Origin: Armillaria gallica
Taxonomy: Eukaryota > Basidiomycota > Agaricomycetes > Agaricales > Physalacriaceae
Direction: 5' to 3'
Length of the DNA stretch: 64,000 nucleotides
NCBI GenBank assembly: GCA_037576215.1
Contig: JBANDB010000013.1
Location: 1,860,001 to 1,924,000, forward strand
Position numbers and translations under genes: made by a program. The stretch's first letter is position 1; every line of letters starts with the position of its first letter. Positions 23,311 through 33,988 of the stretch are shown one piece after another. The notes below the pieces were generated by a model that saw only the letters and a program-made list of their open reading frames with translations, was not told the origin of the DNA and made no database searches.

Positions 23311-24080
23311 GAAAGCTTTCAAGAATGAAGGTGAGTGATACTGACTATGCCCAGGTGTATTATCGAGCCTTGAAGAAAGACTCGAAGATCGCAGACATAA
23401 TTGCCCCACCAATTTGACACATGGGTGCCATATTCCCTCCCATGCAGAGGATGAACCCCACCCCTCCTCCGACTCAGTTCTGAGAAACTGCAAGAATGGC
23501 GCCCAGTGGAATGAATTGCTTTGGTTGTGAAAGCCAAGATCACATGGTTCAGGATTGTCCACCCATCAATGGCCTATTACAAGAGGGTCAGATTAGAAGG
23601 GATGACCGAGGAAGGCTCATCTATCCTGATGGAGCATCCATCTGATGATTCAGAACGGATACTCTGCTGGATGCAATTCACAAAAGTGCGCCAAGGACTA
23701 ACCACGTCTCCTTGAATGTGATGGGAATATACGATCCTGAAGAGGAGGAGGAAGACATTGCTGAATACTTTGACTACTATGGTAGTGAGGTTGAAGAGGA
23801 AGAGTTTGAAGATGAGTGCTCGTACCAACAACCAAGGCATGCATACATTGTCGAGAGACATGCATCTGGTATCCCCGGAAGAGTTAAAGAACGTCAATCT
23901 ACAACAAAAGGGACATCAGTTGGGTCCCCTGACAGAACTAAAAGGATGGCTAGCAGAATCATGCAAGCCTTGCCCAACAATCCCTACGGCACTCGACTGA
24001 ATCCCAACAAATCTAAAGGGCTGTCTGAACCTGAGAAAACTTGAGAGATACAAAGAGAGCAGACTCCACTGCCAAACGCG
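23270..24080 (+). pseudogene. Gypsy-2 zinc knuckle and acidic linker
   Basis: After a frameshift near 23280 the reading continues on another frame. CFGCESQDHMVQDC (23517-23558) fits C-X2-C-X4-H-X4-C, the nucleocapsid RNA-binding knuckle. An acidic segment (YDPEEEEEDIAEYFDYYGSE) follows. TGA codons near 23415, 23480 and 24042 interrupt it. Confidence 0.75.
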
Positions 24081-25090
24081 ATGCCAGTCGAAGCAAGGCT
24101 GCCACGGGTGCGTGCGACAATTTCAGATGAAGATGTTGAGATGGAAACAGAGAGTTGTCCAGCCGTGATTGGGCAAGGAGCGGAAACTGCAAGAATGGCT
24201 CCTACAGAAGATGCTAACAAAACGAAGACAGTAAGGGCAACACCCATATCTGAGAGATATGTACCAGGGGAACTAATCAAAGCTGCGCTCAGCATGCCCA
24301 TCACCATTCCGATAGGCGAACTAATGGCTACAAGCGCTGAGCTTCACAAGCAGATGATAAAAGAATTACAGACACGGACAGTCAGATTTGCAGATGCAAA
24401 CAAGGGTGGCGCAAATAACTCACCAACTACGACATCTACTCCTCAGGTGCACAATCTGACAGCAAGGCCCAGCATGAAGAAGCCTGAGGAAAGAGCATCG
24501 TTAGTCATAATCAAGGTAAATCTAGGCCTAGGCAAAAAGAAGTTCTGGGTCAATGCTATCGTCAATTCCAGATTGGAAGTCAATATCATTAGCCAGCCTG
24601 TAGCCAAGGAACTCAACAAAGAGTATCCAGTGCTCCCCTTGGAGGAGGCTCACTGTATGCTGACGCAAACAGAAATCAAGGCGTGCTCACTGGAAAATTC
24701 AGCGAAGTTATGATGTTCCAAGGGTCCATAACTACGAGCGCAGCATTATTTGTGGGCAGTCAGAAAGTGAGTTTTCAGATGTTGCTGGGACGTCCCTGGA
24801 TATGTGGCAATATAGTATCAATGAGGGAGCATGTTGATGGCATGTACCTTATCTACGAGGATCCATACAACAAGGGCCGGCAGACCGAATTATTGGTTGT
24901 GTCGGAACCATGGAATGTGCAAGTGGAAGGACCAATCCCTGCATATTTCATGGAAAGGGAGAATATAGAGTTTGAAGGCTCGTGGAAGCTACAAGACAGC
25001 AAGTCTATAATACCGTTAGGTGCGCCACAATACCAAGTATTCATGAATAGAGTTACTGACCCTGAAAGCTCCAATAGCCTCAATCCTTGA
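24081..25090 (+). pseudogene. Gypsy-2 aspartic protease
   Basis: FWVNAIVNSRLEVNIIS corresponds to the retropepsin active-site block. The expected D-S-G is here N-S-R, two G-to-A type changes. The second block, FQMLLGRPWICGN, is typical of this Gypsy group. A single-base shift near 24690 separates the two frames (24081-24713 and 24683-25090). The protease is dead. Confidence 0.8.
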
Positions 25091-25698
25091 CGAATTGAAA
25101 TACGAAGTCATGGGAGCAGAAATTCCAACAAATTCGAGGAAGAAAACACAAAATTGTCTGACAGCATGAGCTCAGACATGGAAGACATGGAAGAGGATTC
25201 AGACAAATACACGGAGGAATCGGACTCGTCACTACAGAGACTGTTGGATGAATGCGAAGAGGACATGAATTCTAAAGTAATACGCTGGCTGAAAAGTTGC
25301 TGGCCTCCAAGCCCAATTTTGAGTCTGGCAAGGCAAACATCTGAGGGTATCGATGGACCGAGTGCATGCATGGAGGCACCAGAGAATTCGACACTGGAAC
25401 AGGAGAGTCAAAGCCTTCTTGGAGTCTTGAAATATTTGCAGAATCAATTCAATCCATTCGATTCCAATCCTTCGATTGCCTTGGATGTACCAGCTGACTA
25501 TCCTAATATGAACATTCTGATAGAGATATACTGTAAGGCAGAAGGATGACACGTGTGCTATTCTCAAAAGTGCCTGCCATTGTGGTCCATTCTAGAGACC
25601 CAAGTACCTGAAGAAGTTAAGGAAGTAAGGACGCGTATGTGCTCACCTCATGATGTGTATGACAGGAGATAATTGATACTTCATGGAACCTTGATCTA
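25091..25698 (+). pseudogene. Gypsy-2 linker after protease
   Basis: An acidic frame (MSSDMEDMEEDSDKYTEESD, 25154-25549) continues the polyprotein beyond protease. It ends shortly before the point where the composition switches to CpG-rich sequence. The matching downstream part starts near 30059-30178. No domain is recognised. Confidence 0.5.
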
Positions 25699-26439
25699 TG
25701 ACGCATGAGGCACTGCCATGCGGGGAACTGCCATGCAGGGAACTAGCGCTCTAGACCCCGGAATGTTTAGAATTGAAGTAAGACCAATGTCTCTGACTTT
25801 GGCCGATGCGCGCGAGGCCTAGACTAGATGCTGGTGGTCCTAGAAGACCATGGAAATCACTAGAAGATATTATTACCATAAATAAGAGTTGCGGGGTAGG
25901 CTACAACTCCGAGGAAATACTAGGCAGTGTCAGTACGTGCAGATAGCGCGGTTAACCGATGTCACGCAGCTGAGAGACCAGGATCTGGCCCCGAGCCAGA
26001 GCTCTGAGTAAGCGCCAAGCAATGGCGTGATTATGGCAACATACCCGGGACTCGGGAAAGGAAGTTCCGCCAGCCAAGAGTTACTATTTAAGGTTGTATT
26101 AATATGTAGAGCGCATAGTATAAATACTGTATTGTAGTAATAGTGTACAAGTTTCGGACCCCCGTTGTAGTCGCGCGCAAGCCTCCAGCTTGACGCCCTA
26201 GCAGCAGGACTAGTTTGTAACTTCGAGTGAGAGAATAGACCGAGAGTTGATATCATACTGAGTGAATTGAGTTGCGCGCAAGGCATAGAAAGCTTAGCGG
26301 GGGACTTGCTTAGCAGGGGACTTGCCTAGTGGGGACTCGTGTATGGTTTGAGTGATTGGTTGACTGCGCTCTACCCTGAGAATAAGAGATATTGTGTCAT
26401 TGCGGACGCGCTCTTGAGTTTTGAGGGTTTCTTGTGACG

Positions 26440-26860
26440 CATGGTGTTACAGGTGGCAGAGGTTCAAACCCTTTGGTCTGATTAGCACATGCTTAGTTGG
26501 GTATACCATTCCGCAAGTGGCAGAGGTTCAAACCCTTTGGCTTGTCGGACAGCGTTTCTTGTGTGCGAGATACTACAGGTGGCAGAGGTTCAAACCCTTT
26601 GGTCTGATTAGTGTTCGTACAGAGGCCTTCTTCTAACGCGCGGCGCTACAGGTGGCACAGGTTCAAACCCTGTGGTCTGATTAGTGCGCGCTTGAGGGTT
26701 CTCATTTCCGCAAGCGGCAGAGGTTCAAACCCTTTGGCTTGTCAGACAGGGTTTAGTTGGTTATTGTGTCTCTGGATCGGCATAGGTTCAAACCCTGTGG
26801 GTCTATGATCGGTTTGGAAGCTTGAGTGCGTGGGTTCAAATCCTGTGGCTTGAGTGGACA
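26440..26860 (+). repeat. array of seven tRNA T-arm / B-box hairpin units
   Basis: GGTTCAAACCC or GGTTCAAATCC occurs at 26461, 26525, 26587, 26660, 26722, 26785 and 26833, at intervals of 48-73 nt. These match the RNA polymerase III B-box consensus GGTTCRANYCC. In the first six units the box sits in a hairpin CAGAGG-TTCAAAC-CCTTTG. The stem is kept by paired changes: CACAGG with CCTGTG in unit 4 and CATAGG with CCTGTG in unit 6. Outer arms CAAG/CTTG or CAG/CTG also pair. The seventh is less regular. No A box or anticodon arm is present. Confidence 0.75.
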
Positions 26861-27113
26861 TGTTTTGAAGGGTTTCTGCTTAGAGCGCAAGCTTTGAGTC
26901 GTGTTTAGGGTGTGTTTAAGTTGCTTGTGGTCACCTGGGTGTGTCGCGCGAGGCTTATTGAGGGTTTGTGTGTGTAGTGTTGGGTGTGGGTGTGATCAGT
27001 GTCTTCGATGCTGTTGCATTTCTAGCCTGTGCGCACAGAGTCTCTTCAACGTGTTGTCTTCCAAGATACGTTGACGCGTCAGCTGTATACCTCTGAGAAG
27101 AGGGAGAAAAATT

Positions 27114-27120
27114 TATATAA
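27114..27120 (+). promoter_or_regulatory. TATA box upstream of the insert ORF
   Basis: TATATAA lies about 80 nt before the ATG at 27201. It is followed by a CA-rich leader (CCAACCACATCACAAACTTAC) typical of fungal transcript starts. Confidence 0.5.
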
Positions 27121-27200
27121 AGCAGGATGAGGACGAGGAAGAAGTCACCTACCCATTATTCAAAGCCAACCACATCACAAACTTACAACCACAAATATCA

Positions 27201-28838
27201 ATGACACAGCCACTCCACAGCCACCTTTCCTTTCAAGGAATTCACCAGCGAGTTCATTCTCTCACCCATGAAGACGGGGGAGAGGTTACTCTGCCTCTCC
27301 CTCCCAATGAAGAGCCTCAGCCTCGTCCCCTTCAAAACTTGGCCGTCTACTATCCCCTTCCTCCTTCCGTTGCCACAGTGCAACTCAGCTATCTCAACAA
27401 TTCACTCAGTCATCCTGAAGTTACTGGGCCTCAATCCTTCCATGCCGTCATTCTCACTGCCAACCACTCCCTCCATCTTGAACCTGACGATTTCCATGGG
27501 CAACATGTCCAGCATATGCACACTTTCAATGCTATGTTGGCTGAGATTCAAGGACCAGAAGGCGTGCCAATTTCTTCACACATAGGACATGCGGTTATTC
27601 TCTTCTATCCTGGGGAACACAAACGTAAGCCTGAGACAGACACCTTTTGGAATGATGTATTAAGACTCAAGACAGGATGCCTTGATCCAGAGGATCTCAG
27701 CATTTTTTCGTCTGTGTATGACCGAGATGATGATGATGATGCCATGGCTAGAGCTATGCAGAACAATATGGGAGTGGACCAGGATGAGGACATGGATCTT
27801 GATGACGACGATATGAGACTTGCCCTTCATCGTTGTTACTCTTATCCTCCGGACACAGGGCCAGCTAGTGCTAGTGTCCAACTCACACCCCCTTCGACGC
27901 CGAAAGTACCCCTTGAAGAGGGGGAAATCTTCGACCCACTACCCCAGTCCAATTATCCATGGCAGACTTACATGTGTCGCTATGACACCACTCCCACAAA
28001 CAAACCCTCCATCGAGATGCAACCATTCCCCATTTTACAAGGATCCACACATCCTCCTACGCCTCACTCTGCCTTGCCAAGTACCTTCGTCCTGCCTGTG
28101 CAACGGATCATCACTATCAAGCTCGATGAAGTGAGAGCAGTCTTCAGAGTCCCCAAGGACTATACATTGTGGATGTGCATAGATGAAGACGAATTGACAG
28201 CATTGGTGCGAGGGTTACCCATTGCTACTGCAGTCCGACTCGACTACATATCACACACCCTCGTCCGAGTTGCCAATGACCGTGGCATGGCTCTCATTCT
28301 CCACAACCCTGTGTACCTCGAAATGGTACAGCAACTACTCTACCCTCGTTCCATTGACCTGTACGCCCTTCCCACAGCAAATCCATTGGTCAAGGTTCTG
28401 AAATTTTGAGCCAAGGTATTTTCACTCAAGACGTATGCACCAGAAGAAGGAGATACTGAGGTAGAATCGGAAGAGGAAATTGATGTTAAGCCTGAGACGT
28501 CAAAAGGAGGACATACCCTTCATTGGAAGAGCCAAGATCAAGAATTTCTGCAGCCGAAGAAATGTAGAGTGGGATCTTATGAGAAAGAACTTCCTGAGGG
28601 AGAGTTGATGTATCTGGAATATCTGGTGAATCTCTCAGGTATGTCTCTTCCCATCACCTTTTTCATAGCTAACATTGTCCCTATATTTCATAAAGGCATG
28701 AGCCAGTCCTTTCGAGCCCTGTCCCCAGTGCCGACCCCATCCATTCCACTCTTGTCCAATCATCCCCCTATGCCAATCCCACTTCAAGTCATACGAGAAC
28801 CCCTTCAACCCTTCCTACGATTCGTTATGAGGGGTTGA
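27201..28838 (+). pseudogene. unknown gene in the insert (402 aa plus in-frame continuation)
   Basis: The ATG follows a clear TATA box and leader. The first 402 codons are open: a proline/histidine-rich N-terminus, a block HAVILFYPGEHKRKPETDTF, an acidic run (DRDDDDDAMARAMQNN then DQDEDMDLDDDDMRLALHRC) and a C-terminal part with IITIKLDEVRAVFRVPKDYT. After the TGA at 28407-28409 the same frame stays open (EEGDTEVESEEEIDVKPE), so the stop may be a CGA-to-TGA mutation. A consensus intron, 28639-28695 (GTATGT, GCTAACAT branch, AAAG end), is 57 nt and in frame. I do not recognise the family. No membrane segment or enzyme motif is visible. Confidence 0.5.
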
Positions 28839-29862
28839 TGAGTACAAGATATCAACCCTTGCCCTCAAGATCTATGATCTAATCACAGAACTTGATGTAC
28901 ATCTAGACCAATGGAGAGAGACTCAGCCTAGGATCAGCCAGGCTGAGCTCGAGAAAATCCGTATCGCCGTCTTTCGTGCCCATACCGAACACTACGTACT
29001 TGAAGACACAGGTGATTGGGGTCGATACCTCATCATGCAGGGTGTTGCAGAGACACCTGCATCCACGTGCATTGTGAGTTTTAGTGATGCAGACTTGGGA
29101 ATCACTGGAACTCACACAGATTTGCAGATCGCCAAAGATAGCAGCGAGGCAGAGATTGCGCCTACCCCACGAGTCCTTGTTTTCCTGAAACCAGGGGAGA
29201 TGATGCCTGGCAGAGAGCACATAGCAGATGTGGTACACAATAAAGAAAACCTCGAGACCTACAAGATCCTTGATGGCGACCCCCTGTTTACCTTTCTTGA
29301 TGTGGCTATCACGGAAATCCCAGAAGTCTACCTCAATCCATGGCGTCCTGTCCTCAGCCACCTTCACATCATACAGATATTCATTCATCGGTTTCTTGGC
29401 CTCATATGCAAACAATTCTTTTCACAACAATGGTGCCAAGCCATTGATCGCCTTAGTCCAGAAGATGATGCTCAACACTTTCTTTATTGGCATTGCGACA
29501 GTTTTCGCTACTTGGAGCCAAGCTTCCCAACCTACCTACAAGGATTTAATCACCGATGCATGCACGTTGACAGCGAAGCCAGCGGTTTATGCACCACTCG
29601 CCCTCCTCGCAACCTGTTTCTTACCGCCAACGAGGATGAGCTCTTGTACCATGCCACATCTCTTTTCGAATTCAAAGGCCGCAGTGAGCTTGCCAATTGT
29701 ATTCGCTATGCATGGGGTGTCAGGCCCATTCTTTGGGAGCAGGCTCAGGTCCTCTTTGAACAGGGATTTGTTGAGCCCATTGACTTCTATGATGCAGAAG
29801 GGAGACATCATGCCTTCCGCGGTGATGAACTTGACTTGCAGTATTATGATGAGGTGGACTAG
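28839..29862 (+). pseudogene. second reading of the insert gene, unknown protein
   Basis: One frameshift after the preceding reading, a frame open from 28850 encodes KISTLALKIYDLITELDVHL and EKIRIAVFRAHTEHYVLEDT. It then enters the 276-codon open frame at 29035-29862 (PTPRVLVFLKPGEMMPGRE, QHFLYWHCDSFRYLEPSF, ELANCIRYAWGVRPILW, ending DLQYYDEVD). Composition and length suggest real coding sequence continuous with the upstream ORF. No known domain is recognised. The minus-strand frame 28903-29415 and plus frame 29228-30016 over this span look like shadows. Confidence 0.4.
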
Positions 29863-30054
29863 ACCGGTACTTTTTTTCACTTTGTTCCCCGCAAATCCCG
29901 AACTAATTATTGATTTCATAGACCCTTGCCTTTCTTCGTCGACTTATTGTTTGAACATTAGCTCCATTGACCCCCTATTTCCCCCATCAAACATTTTATT
30001 TACATGCATTTGTTAATTGCTTCTAACCCCACTGTGCAGTCATGACGGGTTTCA

Positions 30055-31203
30055 TCTAATACCTTTACTGCTTCAGAAAAACCCCCAACTCACTACTTAT
30101 TTGCCAGATACTTTAATACTTACAAACCCCCCTCAGTACCTATTCAGCTTCGAGACTCTGATACTTTTGATACGCAGATGGTGAAAGATATGAACGTAAA
30201 TGTTTTTGATAATTCCATACCTACATACACGAAAATGACACCATTTTTCTCTGCTTACTTACAAATGAACAATAAGTCTTATAAGAACAAGAACAAAGTA
30301 ATAAAGACACGATGGCAAGAAGAAAAGCAGAGACGTTGGGTAAAAGTGAAAAAGACCTTGATTGAGATAGATGATGAAAAGGAAGAAGGAGCCTGGCAAC
30401 GAGAAAGTCAGAAACTGTCAGATGAGGATGAGAACCAGATATATACTCTGGCCAATTACCCCTTTGAGGAGGACAACATAATTATTGTACCTGGAGAGGA
30501 TATGGAACAGATACAATTGGATATCGAGCAGGCTCGTGTACATGTCTTCACCATGTATAAAAAGGTGGACCAGAAGGTCAAGCCAGTGTCCACAACCTTT
30601 TCTGAGGAAGCTCGTGTAAGGAGAACAATACCTAGGGATCCATTGTTATCCCTCATTCCATTGCCAATTCGACCACCTGACTTTGTACCGACTACATGAT
30701 TAACTGAGGAAAGAATGAGTGAACTGGGTGTGAATCAGAATGAATTCCTGTGGCCAGAAGAAGAGAAGCTATTCAAGCACGTGCTTAAATTGAATGAGCA
30801 AACCTTACCATATGAAGAAAAGGATCGCAGAACCTTTAGCCAGGAATACTTTTTGGATTACATCATGCCAGTCGTTGCACATACTCCTTGGGAATTCAAG
30901 AACATACCCATACCCCTGGGAATACATGAAAAGGTTATACAATTTCTGAAAAGCAAAATCGAGGCTGGAGTATATGAAGCCAGCCAATCATTGTATCGAA
31001 GTCGGTGGTTTTGCATCCTGAAGAAAAGTGGAGCCTTACGTTTGATTCATGATCTCCAACCCCTGAATAAGATCTCAATCTGCAACACAGGACTGATACC
31101 TGAACCAGATGAATTCATCGAACCCTATGGAGGCTGTCAATGTTACACTATGTTTGACATGTTCTGGGGGTTTGATGCACAAAGAGTGGACCTGAAATCC
31201 TGA
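30055..31203 (+). pseudogene. Gypsy-2 reverse transcriptase, N-terminal part
   Basis: The polyprotein resumes with a charged linker (30178-30699) and YFLDYIMPVVAHTPWEFKNI. RT blocks follow: KIEAGVYEASQSLYRSRWFC, LRLIHDLQPLN and CYTMFDMFWGFDA (first catalytic aspartate). A TGA near 30699 and another at 31201 (expected arginine before DLTAFYTPLG) break the frame. Confidence 0.85.
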
Positions 31204-32358
31204 GACCTGACTGCATTCTACACCCCCTTGGGATTAATGCGAATTGCAGTATTGCCAATGGGATACACTAATTCCCCATCAGAATTCCAGAATTGCATGA
31301 CCTTTATACTGTAAGAAGAAATCCCTCATGTGGCCAATATTTTTATTGATGACCTACCCATTAAAGGCCCTTGGACCTGCTACCTAGATGCAAATGGCAA
31401 CCCTGCTACCATGAAAGGGAATCCTGGAATTCATAAATTTATCTGGGAACATGCCAATGATGTACATTGTGTCATGCACCGAATCAAGTGTGCTGGAGGA
31501 ACATTCTCTCCCAAGAAAACTCAGATATGTCAGCCAAAAGTGACTATATTAGGACAACAATGTTCAGCTGAAGGCAGACATCCCGAAGATGGCAGGGTTA
31601 CCAAAATATTGAAATGGCCTCCTCTAAAATCTGTAACTCAGGTTCGAGGATTCCTGGGACTGTGTGGAACTGTATGAATTTGAATAAAGGACTATTCCAA
31701 GATTGCCCAACCCTTAGTTGACCTGACAAGAAAGGATTTCAAATTCAACTGGGGGGACAGGCAACACCAGGCATTTGAAACCTTAAAGAGCAAGATAACC
31801 ACAGCTCCCGCTCTACGATCAATTGACTACAAATCCAGGCTACCAACATTCTTATCAGTAGACACTAGTCTGAAGGCCATAGGCTTTATACTGTCACAAC
31901 TTGATGAGAATGGGAAAAGGCGACCAGCGCAATATGGTTCAATCCCCTTGAATGATCGAGAATCTAGATATTCACAGCCAAAACTGGAACTGTATGGACT
32001 ATTTCGAGCCCTATGATCTTGGAGAAGATTCATCATTGGCCTGGACAATTTCAAGGTGGAAGTGGACGCCAAGTATATCAAAGGAATGCTAGAGTCCCCA
32101 GATTTACAGCCAAACGCTGCCATGAATCGGTGGATTCAAGGCATTCTGTTGTTCGATTTCACTTTAATCCATGTCCCAGGAGTCAGGTTTAAAGGACCTG
32201 ATGCCTTATCCCGAAGAGACCTAGCCGAAGATGAAGAAGAACCTCCTGAAGAATATGACGATTCCTGGTTGGACGATATGGTATTGCTTGCACAATTCCC
32301 AGACAAAGAGCCACCAAAGCGATTCAATTCGTACGTGTACCAGCAACCAGTAGTGTAA
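31204..32358 (+). pseudogene. Gypsy-2 reverse transcriptase C-terminal part and RNase H
   Basis: DLTAFYTPLGLMRIAVLPMG, then HVANIFIDDLPIKGP carrying the paired catalytic aspartates, then QVRGFLGLCGTV. RNase H follows: FLSVDTSLKAIGFILSQ, SQPKLELYGLFRAL and VEVDAKYIKGML, ending VPGVRFKGPDALSRR. In-frame stops include TAA at about 31313 (expected CAA) and TGA at about 31675, 31681 and 32015. Confidence 0.88.
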
Positions 32359-32373
32359 GTTCTAGCCACCCAC

Positions 32374-33840
32374 ATGGATCGACTATCCTCTCAAGATCAA
32401 ATCTTAATTAAGATAAAGAGCTTCCATGAGACCTGTCAGATGCCTAACTTTGACTCCAAAAATGCTGAAAGAAGGTTCTTAAAGAAGGCCAGTCAATATT
32501 ATCTGACCTCTGATCAGAGAATGTTCCACCGTAATGGCACTAAGGCCCCAAGTTTGGTGATATTGGATTCCAAAGTCAGGGAGAGGATTCTGGAAGAAGC
32601 CCATGAGAATCTAGGACACAAGGGAGAGCAGTCCATGTATGAGTTACTGCGGCTAAGGGTCTTCTGGCCCTATCTGAGGACACATGTACATCAGCATGTC
32701 ACATCCTGTCATGAGTGTCAACAAAGAAGGTTAATCCGCATGATGGTGCCACCCACCATATCCATGCCTGCCACCATATTTGAAAAGGTTTATGTGGATG
32801 TTATGTATATGCAACCTCCGGCTGGAGGGTATAGCTTCATAGTCTGTGCACAGGACGATCTAACCGGAGTCGTGGAAGCAAGTTCATTAAGTCAAAACAA
32901 TTCCAACCAGTTGGCGCACTTCTTCTGGACAAAGATATACTGCCGATATGGAGCCATAGGACATGTGGTGACCAATAATGGATCAGAAGTGAAAGGAGCA
33001 TTTGAGAGACTGATGAAGAGAACAAACATTCCTCAAGTACGAATATCGTCTTATAACAAGCATGGAACCGAGGCTGTCGAGCATGGACATCTTGTACTCA
33101 GGGAGGCCATTGTCAAGGCCTGTCCTAAAACAAGAAAGGGATGGATCAAAAATTGGCATGAATACATCGACATCGCCGTGTTTGCTGATCGGGTAACCAC
33201 TAGCCAGGTAACAGGATTCACCCCATATTTTCTACTACATGGAGTTGAACCCTTACTTCCTCTAGACCTGGCCAAGGCCATGTTTATGGTAGAAGGATTC
33301 TGATCAGGCATGACCACCTCTGAACTATTAGGTCTTAGGATTTGCCAACTTGCCTGACACCCTGCTGATCTTGAATGAGCAGCCAACATGCTTAAAGCTG
33401 CTAGAATTCAATCACGAAATTAGTATCTGCAGAGATATAAATGAAGACTACAGAAAGATGAATATAAACCAGGAGAACTGGTATTGGTTCAGAATAGCCA
33501 GCTAGAAATGATGGTGAACTGCTTTAAGACCGATCCCCGATATCTAGGCCCATATGAAGTGGTACGGAAAACAGCTGGAGGAGCGTACAAACTCCAAGAA
33601 CTGGATGGAGCTATATTCAACAAAAGCATTGCTGCATTCCAGTTGTTGCCCTATGTCACCTGAGGATCACCTGATTTCTATAAGCTGTTCAGAACGAGAC
33701 AGGAACTGGAGGACCCAAATGAGACAGAACTGGTTGCACCCAGCAATGAGGAATCGGATACATTGGATGAAGAAGACCCAGATCATGAGATAACCAATCA
33801 ACCACAAATAGGAGATTCGCAAGCATGAAAAGAACCTGTC
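32374..33840 (+). pseudogene. Gypsy-2 integrase
   Basis: The zinc-binding region reads AHENLGHKG then CHECQQRR. The core follows: VYVDVMYMQPPAGGYSFIVC, VVTNNGSEVKGAFERL and GTEAVEHGHLVLREAIVKA. The second catalytic residue is normally aspartate in T-D-N-G; here it is N-N-G, a G-to-A change, so the enzyme is dead. The longest frame is 32374-33303. A TGA at 33301 and another at 33660 interrupt the C-terminal GPYEVVRKTAGGAYKLQEL module. No chromodomain was seen. Confidence 0.87.
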
Positions 33841-33935
33841 CTGAGTAATGTAAAAGCATTCAATTGTCCTTTCACGTTAATCATTATGCTATGCAGCGAG
33901 ACGGAAGCTGCCGACTTCCCTTGTCTGTTTCGAAG

Positions 33936-33942
33936 TATAAAT
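33936..33942 (+). promoter_or_regulatory. TATA box upstream of the post-integrase ORF
   Basis: TATAAAT lies about 47 nt before the ATG at 33989 and is followed by a CT-rich leader. It suggests that the ORF after integrase had its own promoter. Confidence 0.4.
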
Positions 33943-33988
33943 GAATGAGGTCTTCGGTTCAATCTTCCCCTCCTTTCTACCAACTCAC

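Larger units (their letters stand above)
25699..30054 (+). mobile_element. foreign insert between Gypsy-2 protease and RT (borders approximate)
   Basis: Within a normally continuous Gypsy polyprotein, about 4.4 kb of unrelated DNA separates protease from RT. It is clearly richer in CpG than Gypsy-2, so it is younger. The proposed borders TGACGCATGAGG...GGGTTTCA give TG...CA ends and a 4-bp repeat TCTA (25695-25698 and 30055-30058). This was found by inspection and could be chance. The insert contains an LTR-like 5' block (25699-26399, with an AGTATAAATA box near 26117 and a TGTCA end), an array of tRNA B-box hairpins, a TATA-driven ORF and a second ORF. No 3' LTR was seen. Confidence 0.45.

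Noticed and set aside
22856..23562. leucine- and serine-rich minus-strand frames
   Set aside because: They are antisense shadows of the acidic and lysine-rich Gypsy-2 gag tail.
26440..26860. cluster of complete tRNA genes
   Set aside because: Only the T-arm/B-box portion is present in each unit; D arm, anticodon arm and A box are missing.
26440..26860. CRISPR array
   Set aside because: Repeats are short and variable with unequal spacing, the genome is fungal, and there are no cas genes.
29228..30016. 262-codon plus-strand frame
   Set aside because: It overlaps the 29035-29862 frame, which has better composition and continues the upstream reading; this one is low-complexity and has no context.
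32357..32375. separate integrase gene start at 32374
   Set aside because: It is the continuation of the Gypsy polyprotein after a frame break, not an independent gene.
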